64,000 bases of DNA from assembly GCF_038070315.1 (NCBI RefSeq), contig NZ_JBBPCC010000010.1, positions 1 to 64,000 on the forward strand. Reading direction: 5' to 3'. Shown in pieces: positions 42,126 through 51,866 of the stretch (its first letter is position 1; every line of letters starts with the position of its first letter). Made by a program: the position numbers and the translations under genes. The notes below the pieces were generated by a model. That model did not search any database. It was not told the origin of the DNA and was given only the letters and a program-made list of their open reading frames with translations. Source of the stretch: Paenibacillus_G filicis. GTDB lineage: Bacteria; Bacillota; Bacilli; Paenibacillales; NBRC-103111.

Positions 42126-43922
42126 CTATAGAAGCCCGGCGTCCATTGCCTTTTGCACAGCATCTTCCCGGTTGCGCACGCCGAGCTTCAGGTATGCGGA
42201 TGAAGCATAGTTCCGTACGGTGCCATCCGATAAATAGAGTTTGGAGGCAATCGTTTTATAACGAAGTCCCTTGGATAACATGGTTAATATTTCAAGCTCG
42301 CGTGCAGTGAGGTCAAAGGTGTTCGTTGTCGGGGGCTCGGCCGATTCCGGGTCATTCTTCTCGGTTTCAAGCTGCCCAAACAATTGAGATGAGATATCTG
42401 GATCGATCAGCGTGCCGCCGCGATATACGAGTCGAATGTTCTCTGCAAGTACACGAGGGTCTGTCGTTTTCAGCAGATACCCATCCGCTCCGCTCCGCAG
42501 AACTTCCAGGGCCTGTTCGGGATCTTGAAAGGCCGTGAGAATGAGAATGGGCATATGCGGCCACTTTTCTTTCAATATTCGGGCTGCCGTCATGCCATTC
42601 ATGGTGGGCATATCCAGGTCCATCAGGATGAGTTGCGGGCTGAGCTCCTCACATAGCTGAATGGCCTGCTCCCCGTTCTCCGCCAAGCCGACGACTTCCA
42701 AATCCTTGTGTGCCTTCAACAGGGCATGAAGACTTTCACGGATAAAGGGCTGATCGTCGACGATCAGCAAGCGAATCACTTCATCAGGCCGCTCGGCTTG
42801 TCTCGGCAGCGTACATACAATGAGGGTGCCTTGTCCAGGTTCCGAATACACCGAGACTTGTCCTTGCAAATTCATCGCACGTTCTTTCATCGCAGTCAGA
42901 CCGAAGCCTTCTTGTCGGATCGCCATCCCGTTCCCGTTATCCTGTACCTCCAGCCGGAGCTGCCGCTCCTCGAACTGTAGAGTCACGGTAATAGCTGTAG
43001 CTTGTCCATGGCGCACGGCATTGGTTAATGATTCTTGCAAGCAGCGGTAGCAGGTCATTTTGGCCTGTTGGGATAAAGGGTACTCCTCACCAAATACTCG
43101 GAAACGAACGGGCACATTGGCATGTGCTTGAAACTCCTGAGCCAACTGCTGCAAGGACTCCAGCAGCGGAAGCCTCTCATACGGGGACTCCATCTGATGC
43201 AGGTATGTCCTGACTTCTTCCAGTCCCTTACGCGTTAATTCCAGCAGCGGTTCCAGCCTTTGTTCCCCTGCTGTCGCGGAAAGCTCTGGGCGCAATTGCT
43301 CCAAGCTCATCATGATCGAAGTGTAGGAATGACCGATCGTATCATGGAGATCCTTAGCCAGCCGATGACGTTCCTCAGCTAACGTGATGCGCTCGATTTG
43401 AGACAAATACTGTTCCAAGATGCGATTCTGTTCACGAATGATTTCGCTTTGACGGTGATTCACGACAAGCAGATGAAAGGCGAATCCGCCCGCATAAGCT
43501 AATACGGTGTGAAGCATCACGGCCAAGGGGTCACTCTGTTCGGAGACGACATAGATGAGCAGAGGGAAACCAAGCATGGTCATAGGACCCGACCACCGAT
43601 AAGACGTAGCTGCACTATTAGCGGCAATCAAGAAAGCAGGAGTTAAAAAAGAAAGATAAGCTTCTGGAAATAACGATGTTAAATATAAGCTTAATCCGCC
43701 GGACAGGATGATTTCTGCAAGCAGATAGTACTTGTAGTTCAGCAGCAAGCATAGCCATGGGGCGGAGAAGGCGATCAACTGCCAAAAAATAAGCCCCCAA
43801 ATCGGCAGAGGGATTTGATCCTGGAAGTGAAGGGTCGTGAATAGGAGCGATACACTGAACATCAGGCGAACCACGAGCATGAACCAATCATACCAGAACC
43901 ATTGCTTTACCATCTCAAACAA
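42126..43922 (-). CDS. Fused histidine kinase-response regulator (HisKA_3/NarL)
   Basis: 598 residues. Several N-terminal membrane spans (about 1-155) are followed by a coiled linker, HisKA_3 with H193 (LAKDLHDTIGHS) and HATPase (TNAVRHG, DNGNGMA). With no stop comes a receiver (DD at 389-390, phospho-acceptor D435 in LMDLDMP) and a LuxR-type HTH (LTARELEILTMLSKGLRYKTI). DesK/LiaS-like kinases and their NarL regulators are normally separate proteins. The joint EVIRLLIVDD at 381-390 has a GTG (V382) exactly where a regulator would start, so the fusion may stem from a one-base change. A TTG at 43922 or ATG at 43913 starts it. Confidence 0.85.
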   Translation of the reverse strand: MFEMVKQWFWYDWFMLVVRLMFSVSLLFTTLHFQDQIPLPIWGLIFWQLIAFSAPWLCLLLNYKYYLLAEIILSGGLSLYLTSLFPEAYLSFLTPAFLIAANSAATSYRWSGPMTMLGFPLLIYVVSEQSDPLAVMLHTVLAYAGGFAFHLLVVNHRQSEIIREQNRILEQYLSQIERITLAEERHRLAKDLHDTIGHSYTSIMMSLEQLRPELSATAGEQRLEPLLELTRKGLEEVRTYLHQMESPYERLPLLESLQQLAQEFQAHANVPVRFRVFGEEYPLSQQAKMTCYRCLQESLTNAVRHGQATAITVTLQFEERQLRLEVQDNGNGMAIRQEGFGLTAMKERAMNLQGQVSVYSEPGQGTLIVCTLPRQAERPDEVIRLLIVDDQPFIRESLHALLKAHKDLEVVGLAENGEQAIQLCEELSPQLILMDLDMPTMNGMTAARILKEKWPHMPILILTAFQDPEQALEVLRSGADGYLLKTTDPRVLAENIRLVYRGGTLIDPDISSQLFGQLETEKNDPESAEPPTTNTFDLTARELEILTMLSKGLRYKTIASKLYLSDGTVRNYASSAYLKLGVRNREDAVQKAMDAGLL

Positions 43923-43987
43923 TATTCATCAACCCCTAATAAACCTTCGGTTTCTCTTCGCTATCCTCATTAGTATAGGATAAATGC

Positions 43988-44575
43988 TTAGTGAATTAAA
44001 CTTTGAATGATGGAGCGCGTGTACATCCCGATCATTCGAACGAGGCGATGGCCTATCCAACCAAAGGGGAGTACGACGCCGAGCCCCGCGGCTGTCATCA
44101 GAAGAGATTCCTGGAGTGTATCGATGACTAGCCCGAAGAAGTAGACGTTGAATCCGTAGACGAGAATCGGAGCCAGGATCAATAACAGGGGGATCACGTA
44201 CAGCACGAAGGCACCGATCAGACTGAATATACCGATCACGGATTTGAGCATTAACCATAAGACGGCCTGCCAGTTGCGGCGGTCGAGAAGCTCCTCTCTG
44301 GCTTGTATCCAAAAAGGGCCTTCCGGATTTGTTTGGCCTCTATAAGGCTGAACGGTGATATTGGTATAAATCTTGGTTTGTATACGTTCGTATTGGACGA
44401 AAGTCGAAGTGGTTCGCAGGATAAAAGTAAGCAAGGGAATGCCTATCAAGGTAAAGGAGAGGCTTAAGCCTAACGTAATGCCGAGCAAATAAAAGCTGAA
44501 ATAAAACAACCCGCTAATGAAAGTAAACAGCAGAAAGTAGAAGTTTTGAATGAACAGGAGAAGCGTTTGTTTCAT
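43988..44575 (-). CDS. Membrane protein with putative sensor domain
   Basis: About 195 residues from the ATG at 44575, which follows GAAAGGA at a slightly long distance; earlier ATGs at 44665 and 44647 would add up to 30 polar residues. Four hydrophobic spans are visible (LLFIQNFYFLLFTFISGLFYF, the next 20 residues, VLWLMLKSVIGIFSLIGAFV and a C-terminal one). The layout matches the putative-sensor domain that in other bacteria is the N-terminal half of histidine kinases. It lies 66 bp upstream of the fused kinase in the same direction, so it likely supplies sensing. Confidence 0.75.
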   Translation of the reverse strand: MKQTLLLFIQNFYFLLFTFISGLFYFSFYLLGITLGLSLSFTLIGIPLLTFILRTTSTFVQYERIQTKIYTNITVQPYRGQTNPEGPFWIQAREELLDRRNWQAVLWLMLKSVIGIFSLIGAFVLYVIPLLLILAPILVYGFNVYFFGLVIDTLQESLLMTAAGLGVVLPFGWIGHRLVRMIGMYTRSIIQSLIH

Positions 44576-44782
44576 GAAAGATCCATCGTCCTTTCTAAAG
44601 GAATCATAGATGTATCTTACTGATTTCTTTGTCATTTCACGCAGTGCCATTCTGTCATATGACACAATAGAAGGCGCTTTGGATAGTCATGACGGAATGC
44701 AACTTGTTGAGATGACAAGCCTTTTGCCATACTCGACTTAGCCGAACGTTATGGCAAACAAGAAGTAAAGGAGAAATCATTC

Positions 44783-46759
44783 ATGAACAAAAAGATTCGC
44801 ACCTCCAGTCTTGCAGTTCTACTATTATCAGCTACGATAGCTACTGCGTGTACCGGACCCACCAACGTATCCCCCGCACCTGCTGCAGATAAGGTTAGCT
44901 TGGAGGGGCCACAGGATGCCAAGGAACTTGAGGCATTTGCAGATGGCGTATTCGCAGACAAGATGAAGAAGTTCAATACCGTAGGTTCTAATTTCGCAGT
45001 CGTCAAGGATGGGAAAGTGATCTTAAGCAAAGGCTATGGGTATGCCGACAAGGAGAAGAAGACTCCGGTGGATTCAAATACCGTTTTCCAAATCGGCTCT
45101 GTGACTAAGTCATTCACGGCATTGGCCGCTATGCAGTTGGTCGATCAGGGGAAAATCGATCTCAAACAGGACATCCAGGAGTACTTGGGAGGAATGAAGG
45201 TTCCGAATACAACGGGTAAAAAACTGACGATGTATGACCTGCTTACCTATGCAGGCGGCTTTGACTTGCCGGATATCGCCACGGGATCATCTCCCGAATT
45301 TGTGAATCAAGACTTCCCACTGAAGCCGTACATCGCCTCGCATATGCCAACGGTCGTCAGGCCACCGGGAGAAGCGTACACGTATGACAATTTTGGCTTC
45401 ATGCTAGCGGGCTATGCGGTAGAGAACGTAGCAGGCAAGCCGTTTTCCCAGTATATGGATGAGCATATTTTCAAGCCGTTAGGCATGACCTCCACGAGTG
45501 TGCGCTTTACGCCCGAATTGCTGAGCAGAATGGCTTCCCACTATAACCCGGCTGGCGAGTTCGAGCCCTTGGAGGGATTTAATCCAACGGAAAGGCCTCA
45601 AGGCGGCATGGTCTCGACAGCCAACGACATGGCCAAGTACCTCCTTATGTATCTGAACCAAGGGAAATATGAGGGGAAAGAAATCTTGAGCCCCAAGGGG
45701 GTGGAGCAGATGCAAACCTACCAATTATTTGCGGATAAAACCATTCCCATTACAACGATTGGGTTCGAAGGCTATTTCAGAGAAAAAATGAATGATCAGA
45801 ATGTGGTTTTAAAAGGAGGGAATGTGACCGGGCATTCTTCCTTGATTGTTCTTCTGCCCGACAAGAATACAGGGTTTTACATGTCCTACAATAACGACTC
45901 CATGATGAGCCTGGACGTATATGAGGAGTTTATGAATCATTACTATCCGAGGAAAACGGAAGTTTCAAAGTCTACCTACACGGCCATCAGCGAGAAGGAG
46001 GCTCAAGACTATGTGGGACTGTATGAAAACACGCGTCTTGCTTCCCTGAGGGCGAAGGTTTCCTATTCGGATGGAAAGTTAGTAATGGAGTCAGCTGCAG
46101 GCAAACACACGCTGAACATGATCCACCCTTTATTATTTGAGGATGAATCCGGTACTAAATTGACGTTTAATAAAAATGAGGCGGGTCAAATTGCCTATTA
46201 CTACTACACGCAGTCTCCAGATCTTGTAGCGTATTCCCAAAAAATCAACGTGACTTCGCCATTTACCGATGTACCTAAGGATAGTCCATACAAGTCCTAT
46301 ATTGACAATCTCCATGCTTTGAAGGTCATGAGCGGGAAGTCATCGGGCCTCTTCGATCCGCAAGGAACGATGACACAGGCAGAATTCTCTGACGTGCTGC
46401 TGCGTGCCCAAGGGTGGCTGGTCATGCCTTACATGACGGAGTCGAATAAGAAACAGATGATGACCGGGGTGCCTGATTATCAGCCTAATGCTCCGATCAC
46501 GAGACAGATGGCAGCGGTCATGATCCAAAACCTGAGGCAGGTGGAGCCTGGAACGAACGTCAAATTGAGTGGCGAAACGGATGCTTGGGCTGAGAAAGCT
46601 ATCCAGGCGCTTGTATCCCAAGGTATCATAGACCCGGATACCAAGAACCAATCGGACGGTTCGGTCAACTTCCGTTCCAAGCAGCTTCTGAAGCGCCAAG
46701 AAGCCAGTGCCTTGTTGGACCAAGCGTTTAATTACTATACGTTGCCCATCCGTCACTAG
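44783..46759 (+). CDS. Lipoprotein serine hydrolase with SLH-like tail
   Basis: 658 residues. The lipobox ends at C23 (ATIATAC). The class C beta-lactamase/DD-peptidase domain has S106-V-T-K109, Y201-D-N203 and a GHSS element. A beta-rich domain (about 395-485) follows, then from about 492 SLH-like repeats (FTDVPKDSPYKSYIDNLHAL...ITRQMAAVMIQNL...WAEKAIQALVSQGII). Likely a surface peptidase or esterase held both by lipid and by cell-wall polymer. AAAGGAGAAATC precedes the ATG. It is divergent from the sensor-domain gene. Confidence 0.88.
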   Translation: MNKKIRTSSLAVLLLSATIATACTGPTNVSPAPAADKVSLEGPQDAKELEAFADGVFADKMKKFNTVGSNFAVVKDGKVILSKGYGYADKEKKTPVDSNTVFQIGSVTKSFTALAAMQLVDQGKIDLKQDIQEYLGGMKVPNTTGKKLTMYDLLTYAGGFDLPDIATGSSPEFVNQDFPLKPYIASHMPTVVRPPGEAYTYDNFGFMLAGYAVENVAGKPFSQYMDEHIFKPLGMTSTSVRFTPELLSRMASHYNPAGEFEPLEGFNPTERPQGGMVSTANDMAKYLLMYLNQGKYEGKEILSPKGVEQMQTYQLFADKTIPITTIGFEGYFREKMNDQNVVLKGGNVTGHSSLIVLLPDKNTGFYMSYNNDSMMSLDVYEEFMNHYYPRKTEVSKSTYTAISEKEAQDYVGLYENTRLASLRAKVSYSDGKLVMESAAGKHTLNMIHPLLFEDESGTKLTFNKNEAGQIAYYYYTQSPDLVAYSQKINVTSPFTDVPKDSPYKSYIDNLHALKVMSGKSSGLFDPQGTMTQAEFSDVLLRAQGWLVMPYMTESNKKQMMTGVPDYQPNAPITRQMAAVMIQNLRQVEPGTNVKLSGETDAWAEKAIQALVSQGIIDPDTKNQSDGSVNFRSKQLLKRQEASALLDQAFNYYTLPIRH

Positions 46760-46854
46760 AGATAACTAAAAACCAGCTAATTACTTGTCAAGTATTTTAA
46801 TCTTGGAGTACACTAAGTTGCTGGTATACTAAATCAAGATATGATAAATAACCT

Positions 46855-48060
46855 TCATTGGCGTGAAGTACATGGATAAATATGGATTTGGGTTTGGTAG
46901 GGCTGGCGTTTATTAAGGATGGCATAAATGTGATGGAGAAGCTTGTTGGCGCAAGCAATCACGACCACCTTGTAAGGCTTGCCCTCTTTTTTTTGTCGTA
47001 GTACTCTCGAATTTTGGAGTTGATACTCCCACGAATCCCACACTGTACCGCTAAATACAAAGCATGATGCAGCCTCTTTGAGCCACGCTTTGTAATCCGT
47101 GAACTTGTTGCCGTAAATTTGCCTGAGCTGAATATTCCCGGGTCTATTCCTGCAAAAGCAACGAGTTGTTTCGCATGTTTAAACTGCTCTACGCTTACAA
47201 TCTCTGCGACAATCGCAGCTGCAAGTTTATCTCCTAGGCCCTGTATGCCTTTCACCCATTCTACCTCAGGGAGACTCGACGCAATCTCGTCCATTTGCTT
47301 CTCCAACTCGCTCAGTTGCTCGGTAAACGAGAGCAGCAAGGAGACCATGCCTTGCAAAGCAACGGTTTAAGATTGAATCTCGGTTGATCGTTTCAATCCA
47401 GCAGAACTTCCTTGAGACGTTTCGCTTCTCTTCGACCCAACGCTTAGCATGAGACCTCCTTGTACATGTTTGGATCTCCTCGACAAGATTTTCAACACGT
47501 CCCTCCAGACAACTAATCAGTACCTTTAGAGATGTGACTGAGAACTGATCGTGAAACACCTTCTCATAAGCCGGGAAGACCTGGTCTAACAGGGCCCTCA
47601 TATTTAACTTGGCTTGCACAAACATCCCGGTTACAAATGCATGCTGTCTGGTCACGTGTTGAAGCTCCACAAACGTCTCATCCCATGTAAGATGCGGCGT
47701 GACATCTCCTCGATCGTACATCTCCGCTAAATGCAGGCATCCACCGCATCTGTCTTCATCTTTCGTAACTGTACCGCTCTCGCTCGTTTAGCTTGTAACG
47801 GATTGACGATAAAGTAGGTCCATCCACTGTGTTCTAGATAGGCAACAAGTCCACGATGATAATGGGCTGTCTCTTTGAGAACCACGACGGGATCCGTCAT
47901 GGTTCTTATTTTTAACTCAGCCAACAGTTCCCCTAAACGCTCAAACCCACTCTCTTCGTGCGGGATGCTCTCCAATCTCCCGTACGGTTCGTTCCGTTTC
48001 AGAAAGGCTGGTACAATACTAGAACCTTTCGCTACATTCACACCTAATACTGGCTCCATA
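46855..48060 (-). pseudogene. Degenerate IS110-family transposase
   Basis: Starting at ATG 48060 (MEPVLGVNVAKG), the coding sequence is spread over three frames. It breaks near 47733 (TDAVDACI instead of TDAVDAWHLAEM), near 47360-47400 and near 46990. The pieces join into a normal IS110 protein: N-terminal DEDD domain, then LEGRVENLVEEIQTCT, then the C-terminal GIQGLGDKLAAAIVAEI domain. The first catalytic Asp is Asn (GVNVAKG). Dead element. Confidence 0.85.
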
Positions 48061-48281
48061 GTAATCTCCCGTTTTAGATTCGCCAGCAATCCCACCATAG
48101 TTCCAATCCCATAGCTTCGCTTGTGATTGAAGGTCAAATGTCCCAAGCAGCTGAAACATAGTCATTTGGGAGTAGTGGGAGAACGTTTTTGCAACAGGGG
48201 CTGTGACCAAAAGACGCCGTTTTCTCCCGCTACCACCATCATAGAACGACCATAAAAATAGGCCAACCAGAAGTTTTGAAC
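48061..48281. other. Flank between the dead IS110 and the IS3 element
   Basis: No supported gene. It holds the upstream end of the IS110 copy, which has no classic inverted repeats, up to the left end of the IS3 element. Confidence 0.4.
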
Positions 48282-48659
48282 TGCTCCCCGTCAAGTAGAC
48301 AGTGCAAAAAATAAAGATCTATGAAGCGGCCTTAGCCCTGAATTCCATGGGACTGAGGCCGTCTAGTTTTTTCTGCAATCGCTCGTAATTATAGAAGTGA
48401 ATATAATCATCAATGGCGTTCTTCAACTGGTCAAAGGTTTGGTATTTATGTAAATGGTACTTCTCACATTTCAACGTTCCCCAAAAAGATTCCATTGGAC
48501 CGTTATCCATGCAACGTCCAACTCGGGACATGCTCTGCTTCATTTTAGCTTTGTCCACCATTCGCTTAAAGCCTTGAGATGTATACTGGAAGCCCCGGTC
48601 GCTATGAAGGAGCGTTTTGCTCCTTGGCGCTGCCTTAGCGCCAACTTTAATGTTTTAGC

Positions 48660-50578
48660 GTGCCCAGCTAAGCACGCATCTTCTAGCCGGTGAAAGTCCG
48701 GTCGCGGGAAGAGCCAAGTCCCCGCGTAGCTTGGATACTTGCGTATGGAGAAATCTGTGCGTAAGAGCGTATCGACAAAAGTACCTGTCAGAGACAGGGC
48801 GAGCAACCCACCAGGCCGTAACATCAAGTGAATCCTGCCGCGTCGTCAAAAAGGCCTCGCAAGAGGGACAAGAGGAAGCCGAATCCCGTGGAACTGGATG
48901 AAGGCCATGGAAGTTACGAAGAACTTGGAGCGGTAACGAAGAATCCTCCGGCGTATGGGGAATGGCATGGTAGGAAAGAAGATGCAGTGAACTGGGGAGA
49001 CCCTCCCCTGCACGGGATTTTTTTGAAACCGTAAAGAGACGATCTATAAGCCAGAAAAGGTGAAGTGAGCCGTCTGCAGGAAGGGAGTCCGAGGGGTGAA
49101 TAGTACCGAAGAACGCAGGACAACACAACCTGTGGGAGGGAAGGCGCCCTGCTTTGTTCATGTTACTTAAGGAGGTACGAGTCAGTGAATGCCAAACGGC
49201 TAACGACACCAAAGGAAAACGTTCAACAACTCCAAGAGAAACTAGGTCATGCGGCCAAGGAAAGTAAGAAGCGAAGATTCCATGCGTTGTACGACAAGGT
49301 CTACCGAATGGAAATCCTGTGGGAAGCTTGGCGCAGGGTGAGAGCAAATAAAGGAGCGGCTGGCATCGACGGAGAAACGCTAGTTGACATTGAAAAGCAA
49401 GGAGAGCATATCTTCCTGCACGAATGCCATCGGCTCCTGAAAGAAGGCGATTATCACCCACAGCCCGTCCGGCGGAGATACATCCCGAAGAAAGATGGAA
49501 AACAAAGACCACTCGGGATTCCAACCATTCGAGACCGCGTCATACAGATGGCAACAAAGCTGGTCGTGGAACCGATCTTTGAAGCGGATTTTCAGGAAGC
49601 CTCATTCGGATTTCGACCGAAGCGAAGCGCGAAGGGAGCGCTGGACCGTATCCGAAAAGCATGCAACCGCAAAGGGAATTGGGTGGTCGACGTCGACATC
49701 CAAGGTTACTTTGACACCATCAATCAAGAGAAGCTGATGAAGCTGGTGGGAATGCGAATCAGCGACAGACGTATCCTGAAACTGGTGCGAAAGTGGTTAA
49801 AGGCGGGAGTTATGGAGGAAGGGATGGTGAGGCGGTCGGATTTAGGAACGCCACAGGGCGGGGTCATCTCACCGCTCTTGGCAAACATCTATCTGAATTA
49901 CCTCGACATCCTGTGGGAGAGACATGGCAGCGGGACCGGAGAACTGACGCGATACGCGGATGACTTCGTCATCGTGTGTAAGACAAGGAAAGACGCAGAT
50001 CGAGCATACGAACTTGTACGCACGATCATGGAGCGTCTGGAACTTACGTTACATCCGACAAAAACCCGAATCGTGGGCCTTTGGACGGGAGAGGAGGGTT
50101 TCGACTTTCTCGGTATGCACCATCGCAAGACGAAAGCTGAAACGTCCAAGGGGAACGTGTACTACACCACCCAACAATGGCTAACCCGAAAGGCAGAAGA
50201 GCGCATTCGGGAAGTGGTAAAGAAAAGATTGGCGCCGCCGAGGATGCGACATAAGACATTCCAAGAGCATGTAGAATGGCTGAACCCCAAAATACAGGGC
50301 TTGCGAAACTATTACTACACGGCCTACAGTCAATCGAAGATGGCGAAGCTGGATTGGTACATCGTACAACGGCTGTCAAGATGGTATGCGAAGAAGCGAC
50401 AACGCTCACGATGGGCGAGCTCGGTCCGCGAGGTCAGGTTCCTGGCGACACAGTATGGACTCAAAACGCTATTGTAATCCGCATGCCCATGAATGACGAA
50501 CATCGGAAAGCCGTATGAGGGAAAACCTCGCGTACGGTTTGATGAGGAGGGGCTGATAATTTTCAGCCCTTTACTCTA
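48660..50578 (+). mobile_element. Bacterial group II intron, inserted antisense to orfB
   Basis: The 5' end GTGCCCAGC at 48660 fits the GUGyG-type intron start. A reverse transcriptase ORF is inside domain IV. A domain V hairpin lies at 50507-50540 (AAAGCCGTATGAGG/CCTCGCGTACGGTTT with a GAAA-type loop) and a domain VI hairpin at about 50550-50572. The 3' boundary near 50578 is inferred from restoring orfB (GTGTTC next to GCTAAAACA). Because it is antisense to orfB, splicing cannot repair the transposase. Confidence 0.8.
49185..50477 (+). CDS. ltrA: Group II intron reverse transcriptase/maturase
   Basis: 430 residues. RT motifs in order: RRRYIPKKDGKQRPLGIPTI, ASFGFRPKRSAKGAL, VVDVDIQGYFDTI, GTPQGGVISPLLANI, the catalytic RYADDFVIV, and the maturase region after 310 (FQEHVEWLNPKIQGLRNYYY, domain X). 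No HNH endonuclease is present at the C-terminus, so it may prime from nascent strands. A TAAGGAGG site precedes the start at 49185. It appears intact. Confidence 0.95.
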   Translation: MNAKRLTTPKENVQQLQEKLGHAAKESKKRRFHALYDKVYRMEILWEAWRRVRANKGAAGIDGETLVDIEKQGEHIFLHECHRLLKEGDYHPQPVRRRYIPKKDGKQRPLGIPTIRDRVIQMATKLVVEPIFEADFQEASFGFRPKRSAKGALDRIRKACNRKGNWVVDVDIQGYFDTINQEKLMKLVGMRISDRRILKLVRKWLKAGVMEEGMVRRSDLGTPQGGVISPLLANIYLNYLDILWERHGSGTGELTRYADDFVIVCKTRKDADRAYELVRTIMERLELTLHPTKTRIVGLWTGEEGFDFLGMHHRKTKAETSKGNVYYTTQQWLTRKAEERIREVVKKRLAPPRMRHKTFQEHVEWLNPKIQGLRNYYYTAYSQSKMAKLDWYIVQRLSRWYAKKRQRSRWASSVREVRFLATQYGLKTLL

Positions 50579-51120
50579 GAACACGAGCGGATTATTATTG
50601 GAATGCCCCAGCACATAAGAAATAATCGATTTATCATGAAGGTCGAGAATTGCGCTTAAATAGGCTTTCTGACCGTTGCCGTACTTCAATTCAGTGACAT
50701 CTGTTAGCCACTTCTCATTCGGAGTTTCCGCTTGAAACTGACGGTTTAATACGTTTTCAGCAACATGTTGCGGCGTAGCATACTCATATTTCTTTTTCTT
50801 CCTATGGATGACGGATTGTATCCCTTGTATCTTCATCAGGCGGTACACACGTTTGTAGTTCATCTGTTTTTCGGTTTTCCGTCTCAGGTGTAGCGTTAAT
50901 TGACGGTAGCCGAAGATGCCTTCAACCTTCTCATGCAACGCCATCATGACTGCCGTCAGCTCCTGGTTCTCCAACTGGCGTTGGCTAGGCTTGTGATGGA
51001 GCCACTTATAGTAACTTGACCTTGGAATCCCTGCAACCTTGCACAGAAGCTGTATGCTAAGCGATTCTGCCTGCTGCACGGATTGGATCGCGAGGTACAT
51101 GTTTTCCTGTCGATGCCCGC

Positions 51121-51804
51121 TTAGCGACGCCTCCTTTGAAGTTCCTGTAACTTTTTTAAGAAAGCATTCTCCGCTCGTAAACGCTCATTTTCGTACTCCA
51201 GTTTCTTCATGGCGAGCTTTTGCTGATCGGCCTCGGTTAACTCTTCAGGTGCCTTCGTGCGTCCTCTGCCGTCGCGCAAAGCATCCTCGCCACTTGTATC
51301 GTACTTCTTTACCCATCCATAAACTTGCTGATAAGAAACGTGATACTTTTCTACTGTTTTGTGATAGTTTCGATCTTGCGAAAGGCAATACGTGACGATG
51401 TCCATTCGTTCTTCCCAAGTCGTTGTCCGTCCCTTTGTCATAGTGGCTCCGCCCCCGTTCTTGTACGGTCTTAAACCGCTATGACTATTATACTTCTTAA
51501 TCCAGTTTCGGAGTTGTGTACGGCTTGCTATACGATACTTCTTTAGGATCTCATTCTGTCAGTACTTTCCAGATAAATAATCTTGAACAGCCTGAAGTTT
51601 AAGTTCCATAGAGTAGCTCTTATTCTCTGCACGAAATGCCAACCCTTCGACTCCGTACAGTTCATAACGACGTCGCCACTCCTTCAAAGTACTGACGTTA
51701 ATGTTATATTTACAGGCGATCTCACTTCGTGATCCCCATCCTGCTTCATACTCCTTCAGAATCGCTAATTTGTCTTCCCCGCAGTACTCATTTATTTTCG
51801 ACAT
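51121..51804 (-). pseudogene. IS3-family transposase orfA with in-frame stop
   Basis: The first part (51804-51559) is a helix-turn-helix unit (ILKEYEAGWGSRSEIACKYN) ending at YLSGKY. A TGA at about 51557 interrupts it, and the frame continues QNEILKKYRIASRTQLRNWIKKYNSH into a second helix-turn-helix part (MTKGRTTTWEERMDIVTYCL) with the leucine-zipper end YENERLRAENAFLKKL. TCA to TGA is the likely mutation. Confidence 0.75.
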
Positions 51805-51811
51805 GAAAAAA

Positions 51812-51864
51812 CTCCCCTTTAGGTAGAAAGGTTTTATTATTTCACCTGTCTACCTAAAGGGGAG
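51812..51864 (-). promoter_or_regulatory. Anti-read-through hairpin at the IS3 end
   Basis: A perfect 16-bp inverted repeat, CTCCCCTTTAGGTAGA (51812-51827) and its complement (51849-51864). In a transcript entering the element from the right, the second arm contains the orfA ribosome binding site AAAGGGGAG and is followed by TTTTTTC and the ATG. The hairpin could both terminate incoming RNA and hide the binding site. Confidence 0.6.
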
Positions 51865-51866
51865 CA

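Larger units (their letters stand above)
48319..51100 (-). pseudogene. IS3-family transposase orfB, split by intron and frameshifted
   Basis: The 5' half (51100 to about 50579; MYLAIQSVQQAESLSIQLLC...HSNNNPLVF) holds the DDE domain start WLTDVTELKYG. The 3' half (48659 to 48319) holds LLHSDRGFQYTSQGF and ESFWGTLKCEKYHL (catalytic D and E). Removing the intron joins the halves, but a one-base loss near 48628-48632 remains. Upstream, a slippery A6G heptamer at 51157-51151 would fuse orfA to orfB by a -1 shift, as usual in IS3. Confidence 0.8.
48282..51866 (-). mobile_element. IS3-family (IS150-like) element carrying a group II intron
   Basis: Ends TGCTCCCCGTCAAGTAGACAG (left) and TGCTCCCCTTTAGGTAGACAG (right, reverse strand) are related inverted repeats. 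Inside are orfA and orfB on the minus strand, with orfB split by a group II intron. orfA has an in-frame stop and orfB a frameshift, so the element is inactive. No target duplication is evident. Confidence 0.8.

Noticed and set aside
48655..49524. 289-codon minus-strand frame across the intron 5' region
   Set aside because: It covers intron RNA domains and the start of the reverse transcriptase; composition is that of structured RNA, not protein.
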